DNA from: Alphaproteobacteria bacterium
GTDB lineage: Bacteria; Pseudomonadota; Alphaproteobacteria; Micavibrionales; Micavibrionaceae
Length of the DNA: 64,000 nucleotides
Assembly: GCA_030424975.1 (NCBI GenBank)
Contig: JAUHVY010000001.1
Coordinates: forward strand, 121,093-185,092
Direction of reading: 5' to 3'
The first letter of the stretch is position 1. Each line of letters begins with the position of its first letter. The notes below the pieces were generated by a model. It searched no databases. It saw only the letters and a program-made list of their open reading frames with translations, and was not told where the DNA came from. This document shows positions 22,213 through 30,630 of this stretch, one piece after another. The translations under genes were made by a program, and so were the position numbers.

Positions 22213-22752
22213 ATGGCAATGCCGACAAGCGATGAAAAACTGCATTTATTTATCCGCATAAGCATTGCGTATATGTTGATGTTTTTTTTGTTTACGTTGA
22301 ATTTGATATCATTTTCAACGCCGCTATATGTGGTTATTGATATCCCGTTTGTCTATGCGGTTTTGTATTATTGGGCGATATACAGGCCCAGTTTATTGCC
22401 ACCCTTTGTTGTTTTTGTTTTCGGCCTCATTTTTGATTTGATTATCGGTTTGCCGGTGGGGTTGAGCGCGTTTGTGATGCTCATCGTCAGGCAGCTTGTC
22501 GCGGATCAGCGACTGTTTTTAACAGGCCAGCCATTCACAGTTATATGGCTGGGTTTTGCCATCGTCAGCGGCGTTGCACTGTCTGTTCACTGGGCGCTTT
22601 ACGGGCTTGTTCAATTGCAATGGACGCCGTTTTTGCCGGTGGCTGTTAAAATTATATGCGGTATTTTTATTTTCCCTGCCGTGGTTTTGATCCTTCATTT
22701 AACGCATAAATTATTACCGATTGTTGTTGATCAGTATTCTGCGGTGAAATAA
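22213..22752 (+). CDS. mreD: rod shape-determining protein MreD
   Basis: 179 residues, very hydrophobic, with about five or six membrane helices and the MreD-like stretch FVFGLIFDLIIGLPVGLSAF. It is placed between mreC and mrdA with 10-13 base spacers, the usual order. It is an inner-membrane component of the elongasome. An AAGGATA ribosome site precedes the ATG. Confidence 0.9.
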   Translation: MAMPTSDEKLHLFIRISIAYMLMFFLFTLNLISFSTPLYVVIDIPFVYAVLYYWAIYRPSLLPPFVVFVFGLIFDLIIGLPVGLSAFVMLIVRQLVADQRLFLTGQPFTVIWLGFAIVSGVALSVHWALYGLVQLQWTPFLPVAVKIICGIFIFPAVVLILHLTHKLLPIVVDQYSAVK

Positions 22753-22765
22753 CGGGTGAAATGTG

Positions 22766-24697
22766 ATGTATCACGATGACCTGAGTGAAAAAATATTTAC
22801 GCGCCGCGCCTTTGTTGTTGGTGCGCTGCAACTCGTCGGCGTCACGGTTTTGGGCGCACGTTTGGCATGGCTGCAGGTTGCGCAAGGTAGCCGGTATAAA
22901 ATGTTGTCGGATAAAAACCGTATCAATATTAAGATGTTGTTGCCGTTGCGCGGTCAAATCGTTGATCGGTTTGGGGTTCCGTTGGCGGTTAATAATCAAA
23001 TTTATCGTGTTGTTATTGTGCGCGAACAAGCGGGGGATCTTGAAAAATCACTGGCCGAATTGCAAAAAGTTATCGCTGTTGAGGAACGCGACATTCAACG
23101 CGTCATAAAAGAATCGAAAAAAACAGCAAAGTTTATCCCTTTGCGTGTGAAAGAAGAGTTGAGTTGGGAGGAGGTTGCCCGCATCGAGGTGCACCTGCCG
23201 TACCTGCCGGGTGTTTCTATTGAACGCGGAGAGATCAGAAGTTATCCATATAAAGATTCAACGGCGCATTTGGTTGGGTATGTACGCAATGTTTCGCCCA
23301 AAGATTTGGAAGATGATGATGACCCCGTTTTGAAATTACCCGGTTTTAAGCTCGGTAAAACAGGCGTTGAGCGTACCTATGATAAGCAATTGCGCGGTAA
23401 GGCCGGAGCATCAGAAGTTGAGGTTAATGTGATTGGCCGTGAGGTGCGCGAACTTCGTCGTCGTGATGCATCGCTTGGTGATCGTGTGACATTGACGATT
23501 GACGGCGAATTGCAACGATTTACACAAGAGATTTTGGCAACACATAAAAGTGCGTCTGCCGTGATCATGGATGCGCATACGGGGGCGGTCTATGCAATGG
23601 CATCACATCCCGCGTTTGATCCGAATATGTTTGTGCGCGGCTTTTCCCAAGAAGATTGGCAAATTATTATGAATGACCCCGGAAGGCCGCAAACAAATAA
23701 GGCGATTTCCGGGCAATATCCGCCGGGGTCAACATTTAAAATGGTAACAGCCTTGGCAGGATTAAGGGCAAATGTGATTAACAAGCACACGACGGTGTTT
23801 TGCCCCGGCCATTATGAATATGGCGACAGCCGTTTTCATTGTTGGAAGAAAACGGGACATGGCCGCGTTGATCTTGATATGGCTTTGGCACAATCCTGCG
23901 ATGTGTATTTTTATAAAATGGCGACTGAGGTAGGTATTGATGCGATAGCCGAAATGGCGCGTGAGCTTGGGTTAGGAGAAGCACTCGGGATTGAGCTTGC
24001 CGAGGAGGCTGGCGGCCTAATTCCTGATATAGCATGGAAGAAAAGGGTTTTGGGCCGGAGTTGGCAACCGGGAGAAACGATTGTTTGCAGCATCGGGCAA
24101 GGCGCGGTGCAGGCAACGCCTTTGCAATTGGCTGTTATGACGGCGCGTATGGTGAATGGCGGTTATGCCGTGAAACCATGGATTACAGGCTTTGTTGGTG
24201 AGACGTTTTACGGCAAGGAAGAGGCTGAGAAATTAAATATCCCGCAAGAGCATCTTGATTTGGTCATGAAGGGGATGGATATGGTCGTAAACCATCCGCG
24301 CGGTACGGCACATAAATCCCGTATCGAAGAAGAGGGGAAAGAAATGGCGGGGAAGACGGGGACGGCGCAGGTGCAAAGCATTACAAAAGAGCAGCGCCGT
24401 TTAGGGGTTAAGAACGAAAACTTGCCTTGGAAACAGCGTCACCATGCCCTTTTTGTCGGGTATGCGCCTGTTAATAATCCACGCTATGTTTGCGCTGTCG
24501 TTGTGGAGCATGGTGTTGGCGGTTCCAGCGCAGCGGCTCCACTTGCGAAGGAATTATTGGTGCAGGCACAGGCGCGTGATCCGGCCATTACAAATATGCA
24601 GCCTGAAAAAATTGATAATCAGGAGGTCTTGCAGAGTTGGCCGCCCCGTAAACCAAAGGATACAGGGGCAAATACAAATGATGAGGGGGCGCAATAG
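22766..24697 (+). CDS. mrdA: penicillin-binding protein 2 (elongation transpeptidase)
   Basis: 643 residues from the ATG at 22766. A GTG lies one codon upstream. One N-terminal membrane helix (~12-32) is followed by a dimerisation/pedestal region with RGQIVDRFGVPLAVN. The transpeptidase domain carries active-site PPGSTFKM (SxxK), the SCDVYFYK motif and AGKTGTAQV (KTG). It cross-links peptidoglycan during side-wall growth with RodA, whose gene follows directly. The C-terminal ~50 residues are a hydrophilic tail. Confidence 0.95.
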   Translation: MYHDDLSEKIFTRRAFVVGALQLVGVTVLGARLAWLQVAQGSRYKMLSDKNRINIKMLLPLRGQIVDRFGVPLAVNNQIYRVVIVREQAGDLEKSLAELQKVIAVEERDIQRVIKESKKTAKFIPLRVKEELSWEEVARIEVHLPYLPGVSIERGEIRSYPYKDSTAHLVGYVRNVSPKDLEDDDDPVLKLPGFKLGKTGVERTYDKQLRGKAGASEVEVNVIGREVRELRRRDASLGDRVTLTIDGELQRFTQEILATHKSASAVIMDAHTGAVYAMASHPAFDPNMFVRGFSQEDWQIIMNDPGRPQTNKAISGQYPPGSTFKMVTALAGLRANVINKHTTVFCPGHYEYGDSRFHCWKKTGHGRVDLDMALAQSCDVYFYKMATEVGIDAIAEMARELGLGEALGIELAEEAGGLIPDIAWKKRVLGRSWQPGETIVCSIGQGAVQATPLQLAVMTARMVNGGYAVKPWITGFVGETFYGKEEAEKLNIPQEHLDLVMKGMDMVVNHPRGTAHKSRIEEEGKEMAGKTGTAQVQSITKEQRRLGVKNENLPWKQRHHALFVGYAPVNNPRYVCAVVVEHGVGGSSAAAPLAKELLVQAQARDPAITNMQPEKIDNQEVLQSWPPRKPKDTGANTNDEGAQ

Positions 24698-25819
24698 ATG
24701 GTAATGTTTATCGAAGATGACATGCGACTTTCACAGCGCCTCGCCAAAATGAATTGGTGGTTGATCTTTTTGATTTGTGCATTGGCCAGCGTTGGGCTTG
24801 CTTCTTTATATTCCGCAGCAGGCGGAAGTATGGAGCCTTGGGCGTCCCGTCATTTGATGCGTTTTGGCATTGGTATGTTTGGGATGACGATTATCGCGAT
24901 GATTGATATAAAATGGTGGTACCGCCTGACATGGCCGATTTATTTCCTTGGGCTGGCGATGTTGGTGTTTGTAGAGATTAAGGGGCATGTCGGTATGGGC
25001 GCGCAGCGCTGGATTAACCTCGGGTTTATGCAGCTTCAGCCATCAGAGTTGATGAAGATTGCTGTTATCATGGCGCTGGCACGTCACTTTCATGGCTCAA
25101 CTCCCGAGCAGGCGCGCAGGCTTTCTTTCTTAATTGTGCCGGCATTGGTTATTATTGCGCCTGTGGGCTTGGTATTGCTGCAGCCTGATTTGGGGACATC
25201 GCTTATGATTGTTATGGCAGGGGGGGCAATGGTGTTTATGGCCGGCGCGCCTGTTTGGTTATTTATCGGAGGAATGGTTTTGGTTGCCATCAGTATACCG
25301 ATTGCCTGGCAGTTTCTGCATGATTATCAAAAACAACGTGTTATGACGTTTTTGAACCCGGAATCTGATCCGTTGGGGGCAGGATATCATATTACACAAT
25401 CAAAAATCGCTATCGGTTCCGGCGGAATTGAGGGGAAGGGGTTTTTGAAGGGGTCGCAAAGTCATTTGAATTTTCTGCCCGAAAAGCAAACTGACTTTAT
25501 CTTTACGTTGTGGGTCGAGGAGTGGGGGTTGCTTGGCGGTCTTGGTTTGCTTGCTCTTCTTTTGTTGATATTTGCTGTGGGGCTGCGGACGGCTTTGCGG
25601 TGTAAACATAATTTCGGGCGCTATCTTGCGCTGGGCGTGAGTGTGAATTTCTCGCTCTATGTCTTTATCAATATCGCGATGGTGATGGGGCTTATTCCAG
25701 TTGTCGGGGCGCCTTTACCGCTTGTGTCCTACGGTGGTACATCAATGTTGGCGGCGTTGATCGGGTTTGGCCTTATGATGGCTTGCGGCATTTACCGCCA
25801 CAGCAAGGTAACACGATAG
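24698..25819 (+). CDS. rodA: rod shape peptidoglycan glycosyltransferase RodA
   Basis: 373 residues of the SEDS family with ~10 membrane helices. Signature pieces are GAQRWINLGFMQLQPSEL, the catalytic-region Asp in LLQPDLGTSLM, QSHLNFLPEKQTDFIFT, and LPLVSYGGTSMLAALIGFGL. RodA polymerises glycan strands with PBP2. The ATG directly follows the mrdA stop with no spacer. It is the last gene of the mreBCD-mrdA-rodA operon. Confidence 0.95.
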   Translation: MVMFIEDDMRLSQRLAKMNWWLIFLICALASVGLASLYSAAGGSMEPWASRHLMRFGIGMFGMTIIAMIDIKWWYRLTWPIYFLGLAMLVFVEIKGHVGMGAQRWINLGFMQLQPSELMKIAVIMALARHFHGSTPEQARRLSFLIVPALVIIAPVGLVLLQPDLGTSLMIVMAGGAMVFMAGAPVWLFIGGMVLVAISIPIAWQFLHDYQKQRVMTFLNPESDPLGAGYHITQSKIAIGSGGIEGKGFLKGSQSHLNFLPEKQTDFIFTLWVEEWGLLGGLGLLALLLLIFAVGLRTALRCKHNFGRYLALGVSVNFSLYVFINIAMVMGLIPVVGAPLPLVSYGGTSMLAALIGFGLMMACGIYRHSKVTR

Positions 25820-25823
25820 GAAA

Positions 25824-25844
25824 AGGCCGCATCAATAGCGGCCT
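25824..25844. terminator. hairpin between convergent rodA and grxD
   Basis: Stem AGGCCGC (25824-25830) pairs with GCGGCCT (25838-25844) around a 7-base loop. Read on the minus strand it is followed by TTTT, so it mainly serves the grxD transcript. It can also limit rodA read-through. Confidence 0.65.
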
Positions 25845-25877
25845 GAAATTCATCTGATATAGTTGATGTGCAATCTG

Positions 25878-26210
25878 TTATGCAGCGATTTGGATACCCT
25901 TATCTTGCATTAATTGTTGTAGTTCACCTGTTTCGTACATTTCACGAATGATATCACAACCACCAACAAATTCGCCCTTAACATAGAGCTGAGGAATCGT
26001 CGGCCATTGTGTGAAATCTTTAATGCCTTGGCGGATGTCATTGTCTTCTAAAACATTGACGTCTTTAAACGTAACACCAAGTTGTGAAAGAACCTGTACA
26101 ACAAGAGATGAGAAACCACATTGCGGAAAGGCTGCATTACCCTTCATGAACAAGACGATGTCGTTTTCATCGATGTCTTTTTGAATGCGGTTGAATACGA
26201 TATTTTCCAT
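25878..26210 (-). CDS. grxD: monothiol glutaredoxin (Grx4 type)
   Basis: 110 residues with the CGFS active site at 31-34, the glutathione-binding WPTIPQLYVKGEFVGG and GGCDIIREM. CGFS glutaredoxins carry and transfer [2Fe-2S] clusters, usually together with BolA. The next gene upstream on the same strand is bolA, 20 bases away, which supports this role. It is the last gene of the DUF1476-bolA-grxD unit. Confidence 0.95.
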   Translation of the reverse strand: MENIVFNRIQKDIDENDIVLFMKGNAAFPQCGFSSLVVQVLSQLGVTFKDVNVLEDNDIRQGIKDFTQWPTIPQLYVKGEFVGGCDIIREMYETGELQQLMQDKGIQIAA

Positions 26211-26230
26211 GTTTCGTTCCTTTATTTTGT

Positions 26231-26464
26231 TTATTCAGGGACAGATGTTTGCAACGCCAAAGCGTGAAGTTCACCGCCCATTTTATCTTGCAAGGCGTTA
26301 TAAACCATTTGATGTTGTTGTACACGGCTTTTCCCTGCGAAAGCGGGTGAAGAAACATAAGCCGCGTAATGATCACCATCGCCGCGTAAATCTTCTATTT
26401 TTACGCTGGCATCAGGAATAGCTTCGCGGATCATGCGTTCTATGTCTTTTGCGTCCATTGGCAT
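26231..26464 (-). CDS. bolA: BolA family protein
   Basis: 77 residues with the BolA fold: IREAIPDASVKIEDLRGDGD, HYAAYVSSPAFAGKSRVQQH, QMVYNALQDKMGGELHALAL. The conserved C-terminal His is present in HALALQT. It works with monothiol glutaredoxins in Fe-S handling. It lies between DUF1476 and grxD with ~20-base spacers. The exact BolA subgroup (BolA or IbaG) is not settled. Confidence 0.9.
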   Translation of the reverse strand: MPMDAKDIERMIREAIPDASVKIEDLRGDGDHYAAYVSSPAFAGKSRVQQHQMVYNALQDKMGGELHALALQTSVPE

Positions 26465-26483
26465 ATGTTTATGTCCTTACGTT

Positions 26484-26810
26484 TTATGAGGATTGTTCTG
26501 CGATTTGTTTTTTTGCTTCTTCTAAGCAGATTTCGAGCTGTGCATGCATGACATGTTCAGAAACGTCTAAACCTTTTTTGTCAAAATCTGCACGCACTTT
26601 GCGTAAGATATCATCAAAGCCCGGCTCATCTAAGTTTGCAGAGACAACTTCTTGCGCGTAAGTCAACGCATCGGCGCCTGTGATACCAAGTTTTTCAGCC
26701 GCCCATAAGCCATAAAGTTTTGAAAGGCGTGCTTCAACCGCGAAATTAAGTTTTTCATCATAGACGAATTTACCTTCGAACCCTTCTTCGCGTTTGTCAA
26801 AAGTGGTCAT
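26484..26810 (-). CDS. DUF1476 protein, F1-ATPase inhibitor zeta-type
   Basis: 108 residues, soluble and helical: FDKREEGFEGKFVYDEKLNF, EARLSKLYGLWAAEKLG, and VRADFDKKGLDVSEHVM. This is DUF1476, known in Paracoccus and other alphaproteobacteria as the zeta inhibitor subunit of F1-ATPase. It blocks ATP hydrolysis through its N-terminal region. It is the first gene of the unit with bolA and grxD and is divergent from purC. Confidence 0.9.
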   Translation of the reverse strand: MTTFDKREEGFEGKFVYDEKLNFAVEARLSKLYGLWAAEKLGITGADALTYAQEVVSANLDEPGFDDILRKVRADFDKKGLDVSEHVMHAQLEICLEEAKKQIAEQSS

Positions 26811-26939
26811 GTATTTATGCTCCTATAGTAAAAAAACACAGTTATATGCGTAAAAATTCGGTTGAGATCATTACTATCATTTGAATCTTATGAAATCCAT
26901 TGTTATATGAAGGGTAATAAAAATTTTAAGGATGAATTG

Positions 26940-27791
26940 ATGGCACGACGACGCAAGATCTATGAAGGTAAGGCAAAAATCTTATATGAGGGCCCGGATC
27001 CGAATACTGTTATTCAATATTTTAAAGATGATGCGACCGCGTTTAACGGTGAAAAGCATGCGGTAATCGCCGGTAAGGGCGTTTTGAATAATCGTATTTC
27101 TTCTCATTTGATGACGAAGTTGGAAGAGATCGGTATTCCGACGCATTTTATTCGCTCAATCAATATGCGTGAGCAATTGGTACGTAGTGTTGAAATTATT
27201 CCGATTGAGCTGGTTGTCCGTAATATCGCGGCAGGTTCATTGTGTAAGCGCCTTGGGCTGGAAGAGGGAGAGATTCTTCATAAGCCTTTGGTCGAGTTCT
27301 ATTACAAAAAGGATGAGTTGGGTGACCCCTTAATCAGCGAGGATCATATCATCACATTTGGTTGGGCCGATCATTATGAGCTTGAGGAAATGGTTGCAAT
27401 GGCTTGGCGTGTGAATGATTACCTGAACGGTATGTTTGCGGGCATCGGGTTACGCTTGGTTGATTTCAAGCTTGAGTTCGGTCGTATCTGGGGCGAGCAT
27501 GGAGAGCTTTATCTTGTCCTTGCAGATGAAATTTCACCTGATAATTGCCGTTTGTGGGATGCGAAGACAAACGAAAAGTTTGATAAAGACCGCTTCCGTC
27601 AGGATCTTGGTGATCTTGTCGAAGGGTATGAATATGTCGCAAAGCGTCTGGGCCTCATCCCGGAGGATGGGATTCTGAAAGGCGGCAGTATTAACGAGCA
27701 GCTGGCCGAGAATTTAGATCAGATTGAAAACGAGCTGGCAGAGCGCCGCCGTTTGCGCGATTTAAAAGCCGGAAAGCCGCGTAAGCTTTAG
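26940..27791 (+). CDS. purC: SAICAR synthase
   Basis: 283 residues from the ATG at 26940, chosen because it gives the family start [13 protein letters not shown] and has an AAGGA site 8 bases upstream. In-frame ATGs at 26862 and 26907 are less likely. Motifs are [59 protein letters not shown], and [12 protein letters not shown]. It ligates CAIR and aspartate in purine synthesis. It is slightly longer than usual, with a charged C-terminal helix. Its 3' end overlaps the convergent response-regulator gene by 4 bases. Confidence 0.95.
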   Translation: MARRRKIYEGKAKILYEGPDPNTVIQYFKDDATAFNGEKHAVIAGKGVLNNRISSHLMTKLEEIGIPTHFIRSINMREQLVRSVEIIPIELVVRNIAAGSLCKRLGLEEGEILHKPLVEFYYKKDELGDPLISEDHIITFGWADHYELEEMVAMAWRVNDYLNGMFAGIGLRLVDFKLEFGRIWGEHGELYLVLADEISPDNCRLWDAKTNEKFDKDRFRQDLGDLVEGYEYVAKRLGLIPEDGILKGGSINEQLAENLDQIENELAERRRLRDLKAGKPRKL

Positions 27792-28171
27792 GCGCTGTCT
27801 TTGAATAAATTATCAATAGTTTCAAAAAGCTCATTCACGTTAATGGGCTTTTTGATTATTGCTCCTGCGCCTGATGCTTTTGCAATGGACAAGAGTGTTG
27901 TGTAGCCGGCGCTTGCGTCAGAAGACATGGCAATAATTTTTATTTTGTCAGTTTTGTCGACGATATGGGATATAACCTCTATACCCTCTATTTGAGGCAT
28001 TAAGAGGTCGGTAATTACAAGATCAAAATTATCATTATTAAATTGATCTATTGCATCTTGCCCATTTTGCACAGTTATGACATCGCATCCGTTATTGATG
28101 AGTGCAGTAGCAATGATTTTTGATGTCATATTATCGTCATCAGCAAGTAAAACTTTTAATTTTTGTTTCAT
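27788..28171 (-). CDS. single-domain response regulator (CheY-like)
   Basis: 127 residues, one receiver domain and nothing else: acidic pocket DDD (11-13), phospho-acceptor Asp55 in LVITDLLMP, Ser in AMSSDAS, and Lys in [12 protein letters not shown]. It lacks an output domain, so it acts by protein-protein contact or phosphotransfer. No kinase gene is nearby. It follows nadK on the same strand after 89 bases. A CheZ-like phosphatase is encoded far away at 57286. A link between the two is possible but unsupported. Confidence 0.9.
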   Translation of the reverse strand: MKQKLKVLLADDDNMTSKIIATALINNGCDVITVQNGQDAIDQFNNDNFDLVITDLLMPQIEGIEVISHIVDKTDKIKIIAMSSDASAGYTTLLSIAKASGAGAIIKKPINVNELFETIDNLFKDSA

Positions 28172-28260
28172 TTTGCAACCATTGTTTTTATATGCGTTAA
28201 AGCATTGTGAAATTTTATATTTAAAAATCTAATATTACATTAATGATAAATATATATAAC

Positions 28261-29019
28261 TTATGGTGCAAATTGTTCTTGATAAATACGTTCTTCCAAA
28301 TGGTTTTCCGGATCGAATAAAAGGCGTGCCGTTATGTCCCGAGCTTCGGAAATATCTACGGTTGCGATATCTCTTATCTCTGTTGCATCGGCAGAAGCAC
28401 TAATCGGGCGTTCCTGCGGTCGTATGACTTCAAAGCGCACAGAACACGTATTTGGTATCAATGCGCCGGGCCAGCGACGTGGTCTGAATGCACTAATCGG
28501 GGTAATCGGCAAAACATTTGCACCAAGTGGCACAATGGGGCCGGCAGCAGAAGAGTTATAAGCCGTAGAGCCGACAGGGGTGGATACCATGATGCCGTCA
28601 CAAACAAGCAAGGGCAAGCGCACTTCGTCATTAACAAACACCATAAGCTTTGCGGAGCTGTGCGTTTCACGAAGCAAAGAAACCTCGTTATACGCCAATT
28701 CCTCATATGTTTTGCCATTGATATCCGTTGCAATCATGCGTAATGGGTGGATTTCATACGCATTCGCTTTTGATATGCGTTCGACCAGGTCTTTTTCCTT
28801 GTATTCATTCAGTAAAAAGCCAAGTGTACCAAGGTTCAGGCCGAAAATAGGCAAGTTCACATTTGTAAACGCATGCAATGCGCGCAGCATGGCGCCATCC
28901 CCCCCCAGAACAATGATAGCATCCGCATCATCTAATTCATGATGCGTATATTTTGCCGTTAAGTCGCGATAAGCGGCTTGTGGTCTGGGGTTATTTGATG
29001 CGTGAAAATGCAGTTTCAT
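28261..29019 (-). CDS. nadK: NAD kinase
   Basis: 252 residues. The GGDG motif (39-42) with catalytic Asp41 lies in IIVLGGDGAMLRALHAF. FGLNLGTLGFLL, the NE pair in AYNEVSLL, and the NAD-binding CDGIMVSTPVGSTAYNSSAA are all present. It phosphorylates NAD to NADP, which feeds the transhydrogenase encoded at 15.8-19.6 kb. It begins 28 bases after the pyrE fusion gene on the same strand, so co-transcription is likely. Confidence 0.94.
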   Translation of the reverse strand: MKLHFHASNNPRPQAAYRDLTAKYTHHELDDADAIIVLGGDGAMLRALHAFTNVNLPIFGLNLGTLGFLLNEYKEKDLVERISKANAYEIHPLRMIATDINGKTYEELAYNEVSLLRETHSSAKLMVFVNDEVRLPLLVCDGIMVSTPVGSTAYNSSAAGPIVPLGANVLPITPISAFRPRRWPGALIPNTCSVRFEVIRPQERPISASADATEIRDIATVDISEARDITARLLFDPENHLEERIYQEQFAP

Positions 29020-29047
29020 GGTATTTACCTGTCGGTTTCAAAAAAGG

Positions 29048-29971
29048 TCAATGTTCATCTTGCCATTTAATCGGGTCTTTTAGGAAGCTTTCAACAGAGT
29101 TTAATGTTTGTGCATCGAAATATTCTTTTTCTTTTGCGACCTCTAAAACATCCCACCATGTTGTTAAGGCATGCAGGGTAATGCCCAGATCGGCCATGTT
29201 CTGTTCGCTGGCTTTGAAAATACCGTAATGGAACACGACAAAGGCATGTTTTACATTTGCACCTGCCTCGCGCAGGGCATTAATGAAAATCTTTTTACTG
29301 CCACCATCTGTTTGTAAATCTTCGATCAAAATGACGTTCGGTTTTTTGCCGCTTTCATTTTTCTCTGGCATGAACCCCTCGATTTGCGCCATACGTCCAT
29401 AGCCTTTGGGTTCTTTGCGGACATAGATCATCGGCTTGTTTAGGCGATCAGATATATATGCGCCGTATGGAATACCGGCCGTTTCACCGCCGGCCAAAAG
29501 ATCGATGTTCTTCCCACCGACATCAGAACGCAGCAAACGCGCCGCATGATTCATCAGCATAGTGCGTTCGTTTGTAAAGGAAATCAGCCTGCGGCAATCA
29601 ATGTAGACAGGGCTTTTCTTCCCTGATTTCAGGGTAAAGGGTTCTTTTGCATTAAACAAAACGGATTCTGTATTGATCAGTGCATCCGCCGCACTTTGCG
29701 CAATATATTTACGTTCTTCTTTTGAAAGAGTGTCCTGCGTTTCGGATTCGACCATGGCTACAAAATCAGACATTGTTGAATCAGTTACGGCCAACACCTT
29801 TGCAAGGCTCTCTGTTGATGGCCAGCGTGGTTTTCCTTCAGGGCTGGTCCGTTTGCTTTTGTTAAAAGATGTCGGATCAAGGCCTGCAAGTTTTGCTAAG
29901 CCGGAGGCAGAATACCCTTTCGATGTCGCTAAGCGATCTAACCCGTCCCAAATTTGTGCGTGCGTAAACAT
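29048..29971 (-). CDS. pyrE: helix-turn-helix domain fused to orotate phosphoribosyltransferase
   Basis: 307 residues from the ATG at 29971. An in-frame ATG at 29983 is less likely because it has no well-spaced ribosome site. Residues 1-75 look like the DNA-binding half of alphaproteobacterial LexA/cI-like (S24) repressors: FTHAQIWDGLDRLATSKGYS, GLAKLAGLDPTSFNKSKR, RWPSTESLAKVL. The peptidase half is absent. Residues ~88-255 are OPRTase: LKSGKKSPVYIDCRRLISF, LLAGGETAGIPYG, YVRKEPKGYGRMAQIEG, and the PRPP loop VILIEDLQTDGGS (213-225). Catalytic residues look intact, so it should make OMP from orotate. The HTH part suggests DNA binding too, as in Bacillus PurR, which is a winged helix plus PRTase. 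Confidence 0.88.
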   Translation of the reverse strand: MFTHAQIWDGLDRLATSKGYSASGLAKLAGLDPTSFNKSKRTSPEGKPRWPSTESLAKVLAVTDSTMSDFVAMVESETQDTLSKEERKYIAQSAADALINTESVLFNAKEPFTLKSGKKSPVYIDCRRLISFTNERTMLMNHAARLLRSDVGGKNIDLLAGGETAGIPYGAYISDRLNKPMIYVRKEPKGYGRMAQIEGFMPEKNESGKKPNVILIEDLQTDGGSKKIFINALREAGANVKHAFVVFHYGIFKASEQNMADLGITLHALTTWWDVLEVAKEKEYFDAQTLNSVESFLKDPIKWQDEH

Positions 29972-30058
29972 AATGAAATTCATCCCGTGTTTTTAGTATA
30001 GGACAGTAATCCCATTTATGCGCGCAAAGGTAAATAGGAAATTATTCTTATTTTTTCC

Positions 30059-30088
30059 TTGACCTTGTGATTTTTTTATATCATAAAT
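30059..30088 (+). promoter_or_regulatory. probable promoter of the phage-derived cluster
   Basis: A -35-like TTGACC (30059-30064) is followed after 17-18 bases by CATAAA/ATAAAT (30082-30088). It lies ~80 bases before the first gene of the cluster and directly before the LexA-like box. The -10 is imperfect. Confidence 0.45.
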
Positions 30089-30090
30089 GA

Positions 30091-30105
30091 GAACATAAAG
30101 GGAAC
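30091..30105. promoter_or_regulatory. LexA-type (SOS) box, GAAC-N7-GAAC
   Basis: GAAC (30091-30094), seven bases, then GAAC (30102-30105). This is the reverse complement of the alphaproteobacterial LexA operator GTTC-N7-GTTC. It lies just downstream of the predicted promoter, where a bound repressor would block transcription of the cluster starting at 30169. The divergent pyrE fusion gene starts 120 bases away, so it could be affected too. Confidence 0.6.
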
Positions 30106-30168
30106 AAATGTATCTAAATTCCTTCAAAATTTCTCAAAATAAAAATCATAAAAAAGGAAAAGCAAGCA

Positions 30169-30630
30169 ATGACAGTGTCTTACGGAAGTGATGTTGAAAA
30201 CAAGAATACCATGATGTTTACGCAGGAGGCCGTTCCCTTTGATTCGGTAGAGGATGCGTGGTTCTGGTTCATAAATGCCCAGCAAGCCCGCAATGACGGC
30301 GCGCGCACGGTATCAGGTGTTGGGAATGTGAAACGACCGTGTGAACCTGTGGATATCCTGAAGATTCTGGATACGCTCTATCGTAAGAGGCGTCTTGTCC
30401 GCGATCATTTATTGGTTTTGCGCCATTACGGGCGTCGGATGATGCCGCCGGAAAAAAGTCGGGTTAAGGAAAAACGTGCCTATTATATATGGTCAGAGGC
30501 CATGGATCGTTTGGAAGAGGTTATGGAGGCCAAGGGGATCGTCCGCGCCAATAGCTGGGTTCGCCGCTATCAGGATCAGATGCCGCCTGCCCAATCTGAT
30601 TTTTTTAATTATGCGGGAGGGCGTGCCTGA
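30169..30630 (+). CDS. hypothetical protein, first gene of the phage-derived cluster
   Basis: 153 residues, soluble, basic and helical, with an aromatic stretch DAWFWFINAQQARNDGAR and a Trp- and Arg-rich C-terminal part (YYIWSEAMDRLEEVM, NSWVRRYQDQ). I do not recognise the family. It is the first gene behind the LexA-like box and overlaps the next gene by one base (stop/start TGATG). By position it could be a regulator or a packaging/assembly protein, but nothing in the sequence decides. An AAGGA ribosome site precedes the ATG. Confidence 0.65.
   Translation: MTVSYGSDVENKNTMMFTQEAVPFDSVEDAWFWFINAQQARNDGARTVSGVGNVKRPCEPVDILKILDTLYRKRRLVRDHLLVLRHYGRRMMPPEKSRVKEKRAYYIWSEAMDRLEEVMEAKGIVRANSWVRRYQDQMPPAQSDFFNYAGGRA

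Noticed and set aside
26862-26939. Longer purC start at 26862
   Set aside because: The ATG at 26940 gives the conserved family N-terminus and has an AAGGA ribosome site at proper spacing.
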